A stretch of DNA of 6,105 nt from DATLFS01 sp035540935 (lineage in GTDB: Bacteria; Actinomycetota; CADDZG01; WHSQ01): the NCBI GenBank assembly GCA_035540935.1, contig DATLFS010000078.1, positions 1 through 6,105 of the forward strand. The letters are read 5' to 3'. Below the pieces are notes generated by a model that made no database searches, was not told where the DNA came from, and was given only the letters and a program-made list of their open reading frames with translations. How positions within the stretch are numbered: the first letter of the stretch is position 1; every line of letters starts with the position of its first letter. The translations under genes were made by a program, and so were the position numbers. Shown piece after piece: positions 1 through 5,785 of this stretch.

Positions 1-483
1 GTGGCTCACCGCCCGGCGCGCCCTCCGCTGCCGTAGCGCCAGCTCGTCGCCCCGGCATGCCTCGAGCGCGGTGCTGCGCGCCTTCTGCCTCAGCACCTGG
101 AAGCTCTCTTTCTCGGCCACCTGCAGGAGCTCAGAGGCCGAATCAGGAGCGACCTGCTCCGCCCGGGCTATCTCGGCCGCCTGATCGAGCGACACCCGCC
201 CCTTCTGGAACGCCTGCTCCACCTGAGGAGCGTCCCTCAGGGCGCGCCCGGTCTCCACGGCTGCTCTCGCTTTGCCGATCGAGGTGCCGGTGGCGCGAGC
301 CACCCGCTCGACGTCACCCACCTTGCGCGACAAAGCCGCCGTCCCGTAAGCGCCGAGCTTCTCGACCTCTCCGTAGAGGGCGAGGCACTCCCGCGCGAAC
401 GAAGCCTCCATGCGCTCGGGCTCGAGCGATGCGTTGCACCGCCGCAACAGCGAGATCGCCTGCTTCAGAAGCCCGACGTCCAT
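1..483 (-). CDS. DUF222/13E12-repeat family protein (HNH endonuclease type), N-terminal part, runs off left edge
   Basis: The reading frame is open from an ATG at 483 to the window edge, giving 161 codons with no stop, so the C-terminus is missing. The visible part is highly helical and matches the N-terminal half of DUF222 proteins as I know them. Signs are a helix ending VARATGTS (residues 61-68), the segment AVETGRALRDAP (75-86), AFQKGRVS followed by a Gln-Ala-Ala-Glu-Ile helix (91-105), and an Arg-rich run RQRRARRAVSH (151-161) that normally leads into the middle of the family. Full members are usually about 400-500 aa and often end in an HNH nuclease domain, which would lie outside this window, so nuclease activity cannot be confirmed. 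The family is abundant and multicopy in actinobacteria (the mycobacterial REP13E12 repeats are examples), and its role is unclear. It lies 39 bp downstream of the sugar dehydrogenase gene on the same strand but has its own upstream motif. No Shine-Dalgarno precedes the ATG. Confidence 0.85.
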   Translation of the reverse strand, partial: MDVGLLKQAISLLRRCNASLEPERMEASFARECLALYGEVEKLGAYGTAALSRKVGDVERVARATGTSIGKARAAVETGRALRDAPQVEQAFQKGRVSLDQAAEIARAEQVAPDSASELLQVAEKESFQVLRQKARSTALEACRGDELALRQRRARRAVSH

Positions 484-515
484 GACCCCATCTTGACGAA
501 GGGGTGTGACAAGAA
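484..515 (-). promoter_or_regulatory. upstream element of the DUF222 gene (possible leaderless promoter / small inverted repeat)
   Basis: Read on the minus strand, the gap holds TTGTCA, then ACCCC and GGGGT separated by 11 nt, then the ATG. The two 5-nt arms are exact inverted repeats. CAAGAT, a weak -10-like hexamer, ends six bases before the ATG, the same geometry as the start of the lamin-tail gene at 5086. There is no Shine-Dalgarno, which fits a leaderless mRNA. TTGTCA lies only 11 bp from CAAGAT, too close for a normal -35. From memory, similar C-run/G-run sequences precede other actinobacterial DUF222 genes, but I could not check that here. Confidence 0.4.
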
Positions 516-522
516 ACCGCCG

Positions 523-1710
523 TCAGCCCTCGACGATCCGGTGGATCGAGCCGTTCAGGTCGACGACGTAGAGCTCGCTCTCCGCGTCCACGCCGAAGGA
601 GGCGATGCTCAGGCCGGTCCGAAGGGCGACGGCCGCGTCTCGCTCCGGGTCGCTGGAGTCGAGGATCCAGACCGTTCCGGAGCAGAAGTCCCCGAAGACG
701 TAACCGCCTCGGAGGTCCGGCACCGCGGCGCCCCGGTAGACGTGGCCGCCCGTGATGGAGCAGCCATCGCCGTGCCCGTACTCGGCGACGGGCAGGACGA
801 GCCCCTCGCGGTCACAGTCGGGCGCGCCGAAGCATTCGGAGCCCTCCATGATGTTCCAGCCGTAGTTGAGGCCGCCTTCGTCGGCCGGCTGCACGTTCAC
901 CTCTTCGCGCGCCGATTGGCCCACGTCGGCGACCCAGATCCGCTCGCGGTCGAACGAGAAGCGCCACGGGTTGCGGAGGCCGTACGCCCATATCTCTGGG
1001 CGAGCACCCTCGCGTTCGACGAAAGGGTTGTCCTCCGGCGCGGCGGCGTCGTCGCCCGATACGTCGAGCCGGAGCAGCTTCCCGAGCAATGTGTCGAGCG
1101 CCTGCCCGTTCTCGTGAGGGTCTCCGCCCGCGCCTCCGTCGCCGGTCGCGATGTAGAGATAGCCGTCGGGCCCGAAGGCGAGGTGCCCTCCGTTGTGGTT
1201 GGAGTACGGCTGCTCGATGCGTAGGAGGACGCGCTCTGTGGACGGATCGGCGACGTCGCCTTCTCCGGCTGCTTCGAAGCGCGCGACGACGGTGTCGCCG
1301 GCGTTGTCGGTGTAGTTGACGAAGAAGCGTCGATTCGACGCGTAGTCGGGGTCGAACGCGAGGCCCAGAAGTCCCTGCTCGCCGCCCGACGTGATGCGAT
1401 CGGAGATATCCAGGAAGGGGTCTTCGGCGACGCGGCCGTCCTCCAGGATGCGTATCGTGCCGGGCTGCTCGACGATGAAGAGGCGTCCGCTGCCGTCGCC
1501 GGCATCGACGAGCCCCAGGGGCGCGTCGAGCCCATCGGCCACTGGCCGGAGAGCGATGCGCGCCCTGCGCGGATCAGGCGCTCGCTGCTCCTCAGGGGAT
1601 GACGCGACAGGGGAGTCGTTCGGGGGCGCGGTCCGCTCCGGGGCGGGATCCGGCGCCTCGCACGCGAAGAGGAGGAATGTCAGAACTGCCGCGCTCAGCC
1701 ACCGACCCAT
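523..1710 (-). CDS. PQQ-dependent sugar dehydrogenase-like lipoprotein (GSDH / sorbosone dehydrogenase family)
   Basis: 395 aa. The start at 1710 is chosen because it gives MGRWLSAAVLTFLLFAC, a short lipoprotein signal with lipobox LFAC (Cys17), and has AAGGGG just upstream. The frame extends to 1887, but that would put about 59 hydrophilic residues before the signal. Residues 18-50 are a Pro/Ser/Glu-rich tether, then a six-bladed beta-propeller of GSDH type. Landmarks are GEQGLLGLAFDPDY (Gln112, the position of PQQ-contacting Gln76 in Acinetobacter s-GDH), NHNGGHLAFGPDG (His172, equivalent to the catalytic base His144), GLRNPW (Arg246-Asn247, equivalent to Arg228-Asn229), LNYGWNIMEG, and the closing strand LYVVDLNGSIHRI. 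Four cysteines (293, 299, 317, 343) could form disulfides outside the cell. The family oxidises sugars using PQQ; the substrate is unknown here and some relatives have no proven activity. No PQQ biosynthesis gene is in the window. Divergent from the M28 peptidase. Confidence 0.9.
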   Translation of the reverse strand: MGRWLSAAVLTFLLFACEAPDPAPERTAPPNDSPVASSPEEQRAPDPRRARIALRPVADGLDAPLGLVDAGDGSGRLFIVEQPGTIRILEDGRVAEDPFLDISDRITSGGEQGLLGLAFDPDYASNRRFFVNYTDNAGDTVVARFEAAGEGDVADPSTERVLLRIEQPYSNHNGGHLAFGPDGYLYIATGDGGAGGDPHENGQALDTLLGKLLRLDVSGDDAAAPEDNPFVEREGARPEIWAYGLRNPWRFSFDRERIWVADVGQSAREEVNVQPADEGGLNYGWNIMEGSECFGAPDCDREGLVLPVAEYGHGDGCSITGGHVYRGAAVPDLRGGYVFGDFCSGTVWILDSSDPERDAAVALRTGLSIASFGVDAESELYVVDLNGSIHRIVEG

Positions 1711-1816
1711 AGCCCCTTGATACATCGCCGCCGGGAGACGTGAGCACGCTTGCTTCGCTTGCGCGACGATTGCCGCGGACGGGGCAGCGGGGCCCCGCGG
1801 ATCCCAGGGGGTGTGC
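1711..1816. promoter_or_regulatory. divergent intergenic region between sugar dehydrogenase and aminopeptidase
   Basis: These 106 bp must carry promoters for both genes unless transcription comes from further upstream. Visible structure: CGCTTGC occurs twice with a 9-bp period (1747-1753, 1756-1762), and GCGGGGCCCCGC is a 12-bp perfect palindrome at 1787-1798. CCGCGG occurs at 1773-1778 and 1795-1800. AGGGGG at 1806-1811 is a good Shine-Dalgarno for the ATG at 1817. I found no convincing -35/-10 pair on either strand, so the repeats are candidate operators only. Confidence 0.45.
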
Positions 1817-3400
1817 ATGACCAGAAGCCGATGGGTGAGAGCCGCGGTCGCACTTTCGGCCACCGCGTTGGTCGCCGGCGGTATCACGACCGCGGGCGCG
1901 AACCCGAAGTCGTCGATCGCCTCGACGCAGGGTTTCCGGAAGCAGGTGACCCTGGCAGGGATCCAAGAGCACCTGCAGGCGTTCCAGTCGTTCAGCGATG
2001 CGCACGGTGGTAACCGCGCCGGTGGCTCGCCGGGATTCGAGGCGTCCGCAGATTACGTCGCGCAGCGCGCCGCGGCCGCCGGCCTGAACGTCTCGAGTCA
2101 CTATTTCAACTTCGTCTACAACGCGGACCGCACTCCTCCGGAGATGAGCCAGACGTCGCCGAACGCGGTCACCTACACCGACGGGGTCGATTTCGCGTCG
2201 ATGACGTACTCCCCGAGCGGCGACGTCTCGGCACCGGTGGTGGCGGTCGACCTCGTGCTGCCGCCGGGCCCAACGGACAACTCGAACACGAGCGGCTGTG
2301 AGAGCTCCGACTTCGCCGGGTTCCCGGCCGGGAGCATCGCTCTCGTGCAACGCGGGACATGCGCCTTCGCGGTGAAGGGCCAGAACGCGGCGGCGGCCGG
2401 AGCAGCCGGTGTGATCGTCTTCAACGAGGGGCAGCCGGGACGCACGGGCGTCATCAACGGCACGCTCGGCGGCCCGCAGTCGCACGGCGCGCCGGTAGTA
2501 GGCACGACGTTCGCCGTCGGCGATGACCTGGCCAACGGTGTGACGAACGGCGACACCGGGTCGACGGTTCGCCTGCGGGTCGACCGGGTCGAGGAGAACC
2601 GTCTCACGCGCAACGTGATCGCGGAGACGCCGGGCGGAGATGCCAACAGCGTCGTCGTCGTCGGCGCGCACCTCGACAGCGTTCCGCGCGGCGCCGGCAT
2701 CAACGACAACGGAAGCGGCTCGGCGACGATCCTCGAGGTGGCGGAGGTGCTGGGGACCCACGCGCACGAGGTTCGCAACAAGGTGCGCTTCATGTGGTTC
2801 GGCGCGGAGGAGTTCGGTCTCCTCGGGTCGGCGGCATACGTCTCGAGCCTCTCGCAGGCCGAGCGGGACAAGATCGAGCTCATGCTGAACTTCGACATGA
2901 TCGGCTCGCCGAACTTCGTCCGGTTCGTCTACGACGGAGACAACTCGGCGTTCGCCGTCGGCCCCAACGTCCAGCAGGGACCCGCGGGGTCGGGCGCGAT
3001 CGAGCAGGCGTTCGTCGACTACTTCAACGCCATGGGCCTCGCGAGCGAGCCGACGCCGTTCAACGGACGCTCCGACTACGGCCCGTTCATCGCGCAGGGC
3101 ATCCCCGCCGGCGGTCTGTTCACGGGCGCGGAAGGGGTGAAGACCGCGGCGCAAGCGGCCGTATACGGCGGAACCGCGGGGCAGTCGTACGACCCCTGCT
3201 ACCACCTCCGCTGCGACACGCTCTCGAACGTGAACCCCACGGGTCTAGATCAGATGTCGGACGCCGTGGCGCACGCGGTCCTGACGTTCGCGCGGCGCGA
3301 TTTCGCGCGCAGTCCGCTGGTCGACCCGCCGCCCGGCCCTGGGGGAGGCGGTGGAGGGGGAGGCGGCCTCCACGAGGACCACGAGGAAGAGTCGCACTAG
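1817..3400 (+). CDS. secreted M28 zinc aminopeptidase with PA domain
   Basis: 527 aa. ATG at 1817 is preferred over GTG at 1811 because AGGGGG sits 5 nt before it. Residues 1-28 are a Sec signal (basic MTRSRWVR, then a hydrophobic run, cleavage near AGA|NP). A PA (protease-associated) domain lies at about 115-255, with a Cys161/Cys182 pair and VQRGTCAFAVKGQNAAAAGA. The M28 core follows, with all five zinc ligands readable: His285 (GAHLDS), Asp297 (NDNGSGS), Glu332 with catalytic Glu331 (GAEEFGLLGS), Asp360 (NFDMIGS) and His463 (DPCYHLRCDT). Cys461/Cys466 around the last ligand match the disulfide of Streptomyces griseus aminopeptidase. The enzyme should release N-terminal residues from peptides outside the cell. 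The C-terminus is odd: PPPGPG, nine glycines, then LHEDHEEESH, with no sorting signal or membrane segment. B. subtilis YwaD is a known relative of similar layout. The specific peptide preference cannot be read. Confidence 0.95.
   Translation: MTRSRWVRAAVALSATALVAGGITTAGANPKSSIASTQGFRKQVTLAGIQEHLQAFQSFSDAHGGNRAGGSPGFEASADYVAQRAAAAGLNVSSHYFNFVYNADRTPPEMSQTSPNAVTYTDGVDFASMTYSPSGDVSAPVVAVDLVLPPGPTDNSNTSGCESSDFAGFPAGSIALVQRGTCAFAVKGQNAAAAGAAGVIVFNEGQPGRTGVINGTLGGPQSHGAPVVGTTFAVGDDLANGVTNGDTGSTVRLRVDRVEENRLTRNVIAETPGGDANSVVVVGAHLDSVPRGAGINDNGSGSATILEVAEVLGTHAHEVRNKVRFMWFGAEEFGLLGSAAYVSSLSQAERDKIELMLNFDMIGSPNFVRFVYDGDNSAFAVGPNVQQGPAGSGAIEQAFVDYFNAMGLASEPTPFNGRSDYGPFIAQGIPAGGLFTGAEGVKTAAQAAVYGGTAGQSYDPCYHLRCDTLSNVNPTGLDQMSDAVAHAVLTFARRDFARSPLVDPPPGPGGGGGGGGGLHEDHEEESH
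3341..3366 (+). repeat. G-rich 11-bp direct repeat encoding the polyglycine linker
   Basis: GGGGGAGGCGG occurs exactly at 3341-3351 and 3356-3366, separated by TGGA (15-bp period). The tract lies in frame in the aminopeptidase gene and encodes its nine consecutive glycines (residues 509-517). Because the period is a multiple of three, slippage would change the linker length without shifting the frame. The closely spaced G runs could also form a two-tetrad G-quadruplex. Confidence 0.7.
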
Positions 3401-3415
3401 AGCTTGCGGTGACTC

Positions 3416-3443
3416 GGGGGCGCTCGCTTCGGCGGGCGCCCCC
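3416..3443. terminator. UUCG-capped hairpin between convergent genes
   Basis: GGGGGCGCTCGC pairs with GCGGGCGCCCCC around a TTCG loop: 12 bp with one T-G wobble, closed by C(UUCG)G, an unusually stable tetraloop. It sits 15 bp after the aminopeptidase stop and 17 bp after the stop of the minus-strand thioesterase. Position and stability point to a bidirectional terminator. No T-tract follows on either strand, so it would be a U-poor terminator of the sort proposed in high-GC actinobacteria, or an mRNA 3'-end stabiliser. Confidence 0.75.
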
Positions 3444-3460
3444 TTCCGCGGGCGAGAGGG

Positions 3461-4523
3461 TTAGTTCTCCTCTACGGCCGACAGTGGCCGTAGCGACGTC
3501 ACGGGGCGATCCACGATCGCGCCCGAAGACATCGCGATCGCGACCGGCTTCCCCTCCGCGTTCCGAACCTCAGCGGTCGCAACGGCTGTTCTACGCCCCC
3601 GGCTGACGATGCGCCCGACCGCCTCCAGGTCTCCCGTGTCCGGCGCGACGGGCCGTACCAGGTTCAGCTTCAGGTCGAGCGCCGCGTATCCGCCCCCCGC
3701 TGGGATCGTCGTGCCGATCGCGCCGGTGAGCGCGTGATCGGCGATGAGTGCTACGAGGCCTCCCTGGATGTTGCCGTGCGGCACGCAGAACCACGGCGAT
3801 GTGGGAAGCCGGAACGTCGAGGTGCCCTCGGACCCGCCCACCGGGCGAACGCCCGTCAGATGCGCGATGGGCGGCAGGGGGACGTCGCCGGAGATGTGGC
3901 CCTGCAGGATCTCCATCCCCGACTTCTCCTCCCAAACCTTCGCATCGAGCACCTCACCCTTCGCCTCGCGCTCGTACGGATGCGGTGAGTCGAACTCGGG
4001 TTCCTCCACCGGCTCGAGCGGCGGGGGATCCGATGTCGGTTGAGTCGGGAAGATGAAGCAGCGCGACGTGCCGTACGCGAGAGACCGCCCTCGGGAATCC
4101 TCCACGAAAGCTTCCGCAAGGCCGAGTGTCTTCCCGGCGCATATCAGCCGCGAGCGGGCGACCAGGTTCTTCGCCTCGAGGGTTCCCGGGCGCAGCAGGG
4201 CGATAGAGAGCTCGCTCGAACGTCGTATACGGCGTGCCCGGTGGAAGAGCCGACTGCACCGCGCTTCCGAGCGCGGCATCGATCAGCGGGGCCATGCATC
4301 CCGCGTAGAGGAGACCTTGCGGGGGCAACAGCCATTCGGTAACCGGCATCGTCCACACCGACGAACCCGCTCCGACCTCGGTGGGACGCAGTCCCGTCAG
4401 GTAGGCGAGGGGCGGCCACGGCAAACGACCGCTGACGAAGGCGCGTAACTGATCTGCGCCGGACAAGGCCGCGACCGACGGGTCGGGGAAGCTTCCGCGA
4501 ACGGGCTCATCGACGATATCCAC
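3461..4523 (-). pseudogene. tandem double-hotdog PaaI-like acyl-CoA thioesterase, frameshifted
   Basis: Two overlapping frames make one protein. Frame one runs from GTG at 4523 (in-frame TAG just upstream) to TTFE at 4215; frame two continues at 4210 with LSIALLRPGT and ends at 3461. The break is a tandem GAGC-GAGC (GCTCGCTC at 4210-4217 on plus); removing one copy restores TTFELSIALLRPG and a 352-aa protein. That protein has two hotdog domains, each opening with a similar block: LPWPPLAYLTGLRP (34-47) and VPLPPIAHLTGVRP (213-226), joined by a Pro/Glu-rich linker (about 159-212). Domain two has the PaaI-type active-site helix VPHGNIQGG...ADHA (His248, Asn250, Asp261) and the strand LDLKLNLVRPV. 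Domain one has Gln69 in place of the His but keeps Asp82, so it was probably structural. PaaI thioesterases hydrolyse acyl-CoA; the substrate is unknown. As it stands, translation from 4523 ends at 3954 with about 86 unrelated residues. A sequencing error or recoding cannot be ruled out. Confidence 0.8.
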
Positions 4524-4537
4524 GCGCAGAGGCTATA
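4524..4537 (-). promoter_or_regulatory. leaderless-type -10 box for the thioesterase gene
   Basis: On the minus strand, TATAGC is followed by 8 nt and then the GTG at 4523. There is no Shine-Dalgarno, and the TAG inside the box is an in-frame stop, so the start cannot lie further upstream. The short distance fits a transcript beginning at or next to the GTG. No -35 match is seen at the usual distance. Confidence 0.45.
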
Positions 4538-4682
4538 TCCCGGCCCGAGAGGCCTCGGCGGCTGGGAGATGCGCGCCCGCGCGAACTTCAGGAACAGACG
4601 AGGTGAAAACCGCCGACCCGGTCCGTTTGGGGAACGGTGGCTTGAGGTACGTGTGAATCCGTCCGATCGTGCGGGAGGAATT

Positions 4683-5081
4683 ATGGAGCGGGGTTCGGTC
4701 ATCAAGGCAGCGCTCTACATGGGCGTCATCTTGTTGCTCCTGATCTGGCTCCCGATCGTGGGTCCCGTTGTAGCCGGTATCGTCGGAGGCCGGGCGGCTC
4801 GCACGGTGGGGAAGGCGCTCGTCGCCTCGGTGATCCCGTCGGTCGTACTGGGCATCGCTTTGTTCGCGATCCTGAACGCGTTCGACCTGCCCCTGATCGG
4901 TGCGTTGAGCGGAATAGCGCTCTTCCTGTTTGTTCTCGTGGGCGATGTCCCGATGGCGATCGGCGGCCGCCGCCGTGGCGGCGGTGACGCCGGACTCGCG
5001 AACTCCTCGGTGACGACTTCTGCCGCGCTCGGACGGCATGCCAACCCGCTTCCTTGGGCCGTAGGCGCGCCTCTATGCTGA
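4683..5081 (+). CDS. small membrane protein, function unknown
   Basis: 132 aa. The start at 4683 is fixed by a strong ribosome site, GGGAGGA at 4673-4679, three bases before ATG; the longer open frame from 4569 is Arg-rich and not credible. Three hydrophobic segments are visible, at about 11-34, 46-66 and 70-92. Between the first two lies a Gly-rich, positively charged loop (GIVGGRAARTVGKA, 32-45). A GGRRRGGG cluster follows the last segment, then a polar 30-residue tail ending in Cys. The pattern 'P-x-x-G-P-x-x-A-G-x-x-G-G-R' recalls small uncharacterised bacterial and archaeal membrane proteins (DUF5518-like), but I cannot assign a family firmly and propose no function. Divergent from the broken thioesterase, with 159 bp between them in which I found no convincing promoter. 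The lamin-tail gene starts 4 nt after its stop. Confidence 0.75.
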   Translation: MERGSVIKAALYMGVILLLLIWLPIVGPVVAGIVGGRAARTVGKALVASVIPSVVLGIALFAILNAFDLPLIGALSGIALFLFVLVGDVPMAIGGRRRGGGDAGLANSSVTTSAALGRHANPLPWAVGAPLC

Positions 5082-5085
5082 CTGG
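5074..5085 (+). promoter_or_regulatory. leaderless-type -10 box for the lamin-tail gene
   Basis: TATGCT at 5074-5079 is followed by six bases (GACTGG) and the GTG at 5086. This is the spacing expected if transcription starts at the G of the start codon. The box overlaps the last codons and stop of the membrane-protein gene. There is no Shine-Dalgarno, and no clear -35 at 17-18 bp. It suggests the lamin-tail gene can be transcribed alone as well as by readthrough. Confidence 0.5.
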
Positions 5086-5556
5086 GTGCGCCTCGGCCGC
5101 GTTCCGACCCTTCTGTGCGCCGCCGCGCTCCTGCTGGCGGCCCCGGGACCCGCGCTCGCGAAGGTGGAGATCCGAAGGATCGCTTTCAATCCTCGCGGCG
5201 CCGACTCCGGAACCAACGAGCACGTCAATCGCGAGTTCATCTACCTCGTGAACACCGGGCCGCGCGCCCGGGGTCTCCGCGGCTGGAAGATCCACGACCG
5301 CGGGCGCGAGAACGTCTACCGGTTCCGTGGCGTGAGGCTCGGGCCGGGGGACACGCTCACATTGAGGTCGGGCCGGGGCGACGACGGCGCGGGTGTTTGT
5401 GACGGCGACTGTCCGGTCTTCTATTACCTGCACTGGAACCTCAGGAACTACGTGTGGGGCAACCGCGGCGACGTGGCGACCCTTAGGAACCGGAGCGGCC
5501 GCCTGGTAGACCGTTGCCGCTACGGCGTTGAGGCGCGCAGCCCGAAGCGCTGCTGA
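5086..5556 (+). CDS. secreted lamin-tail-domain (LTD) protein
   Basis: 156 aa from a GTG start. Residues 1-25 are a Sec signal (MRLGR, an Ala/Leu-rich core, PALA|K cleavage). The rest is one small beta-sandwich of lamin-tail type. Readable signatures are IRRIAFNPRG near the start, EHVNREFIYLVNTGPRARGLRGWKIHD in pattern (Asn-rich strand then 'L-x-G-W', about 45-71), YRFRGVRLGPGDTLTLRSG (78-96), and WGNRGDVATLRNRSGRLVD (124-142), matching the usual 'W-N-N-x-G-D-x-A-x-L-x-d' ending. Four cysteines remain after cleavage (105, 109, 144, 156), suggesting disulfides. In bacteria LTDs occur in exported proteins, often fused to nucleases or adhesion modules; here the domain stands alone, so a binding role at the cell surface is only inference. 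It follows the membrane-protein gene by 4 nt and may be cotranscribed with it. Confidence 0.85.
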   Translation: MRLGRVPTLLCAAALLLAAPGPALAKVEIRRIAFNPRGADSGTNEHVNREFIYLVNTGPRARGLRGWKIHDRGRENVYRFRGVRLGPGDTLTLRSGRGDDGAGVCDGDCPVFYYLHWNLRNYVWGNRGDVATLRNRSGRLVDRCRYGVEARSPKRC

Positions 5557-5561
5557 AGATC

Positions 5562-5582
5562 GGGCATAGGGGTGCCCTTATT
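5562..5582 (+). terminator. weak intrinsic terminator after the lamin-tail gene
   Basis: GGGCA (5562-5566) and TGCCC (5573-5577) form a 5-bp stem with loop TAGGGG, followed by TTATT. It begins five bases after the stop at 5556. The stem is short, so efficiency is doubtful. Confidence 0.4.
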
Positions 5583-5609
5583 CCGTCACGATGCGACAGC
5601 GAGCAGAGC

Positions 5610-5768
5610 GTGGAGCTCCTCAGCACGGATCCTCTTAGGTGGGAGGAGGCGCCGCCGAAGTGTCGATGCGGGGGCCGCTTCAGCAGCAGCGCTCCGCCGA
5701 GATGCCCTCACTGCGGTTCGCCCGACTTCTACGCGAGGCCGGGCGGCGAGCATCTCACGGTCGACTGA
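5610..5768 (+). CDS. very small zinc-ribbon protein, function unknown
   Basis: 52 aa from GTG at 5610 to TGA at 5766-5768. The cysteines are arranged as a zinc ribbon: PKCRCGGRF (Cys18, Cys20) and PPRCPHCGSPDF (Cys32, Cys35), i.e. C-x-C then 11 residues then C-x2-C. Such CGG...CPxCGS knuckles occur in many short actinobacterial proteins of unknown role and in larger nucleic-acid-binding or acyl-CoA-related proteins. The frame is open from 5532, but GTG 5610 is its first ATG/GTG start; there is no clear Shine-Dalgarno, so the start is uncertain, and the piece could be the end of a decayed longer gene. Its stop lies 17 bp from the end of the tRNA remnant, which points toward it on the other strand. 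The gene is below usual length cutoffs and the longer overlapping frame (5572-5826) would hide it. Confidence 0.6.
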   Translation: MELLSTDPLRWEEAPPKCRCGGRFSSSAPPRCPHCGSPDFYARPGGEHLTVD

Positions 5769-5785
5769 CGCTCGCTCCTATCGTG

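Noticed and set aside
57..485. 142-codon plus-strand open frame
   Set aside because: Pro/Arg-rich shadow of the DUF222 frame on the minus strand.
493..1224. 243-codon plus-strand open frame
   Set aside because: Antisense to the sugar dehydrogenase lipoprotein, which has a full family signature.
1811..1819. GTG at 1811 as start of the aminopeptidase
   Set aside because: It overlaps the Shine-Dalgarno AGGGGG (1806-1811), while ATG at 1817 has proper spacing and starts a normal signal peptide.
1711..1887. Longer N-terminus (start at 1887 or 1725) of the sugar dehydrogenase
   Set aside because: Would place non-signal sequence before the lipobox signal; neither start has a ribosome site as good as that of 1710, and the longest form overlaps the aminopeptidase start.
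1592..3205. 537-codon minus-strand open frame opposite the aminopeptidase
   Set aside because: It is the antisense of a clear M28 peptidase with all catalytic residues. Its product is Arg/Asp/Val-rich with no domain signature, as expected for a mirror frame in GC-rich DNA.
4631..4670. Possible promoters upstream of the membrane protein (GGAAC at 4631; TTGAGG-17-GATCGT)
   Set aside because: The GGAAC has no partner at ECF-sigma spacing, and the second pair would start transcription inside the Shine-Dalgarno.
4726..5433. 235-codon minus-strand open frame
   Set aside because: Overlaps two plus-strand genes with signal or membrane segments and good starts; its product is low-complexity and Arg-rich.
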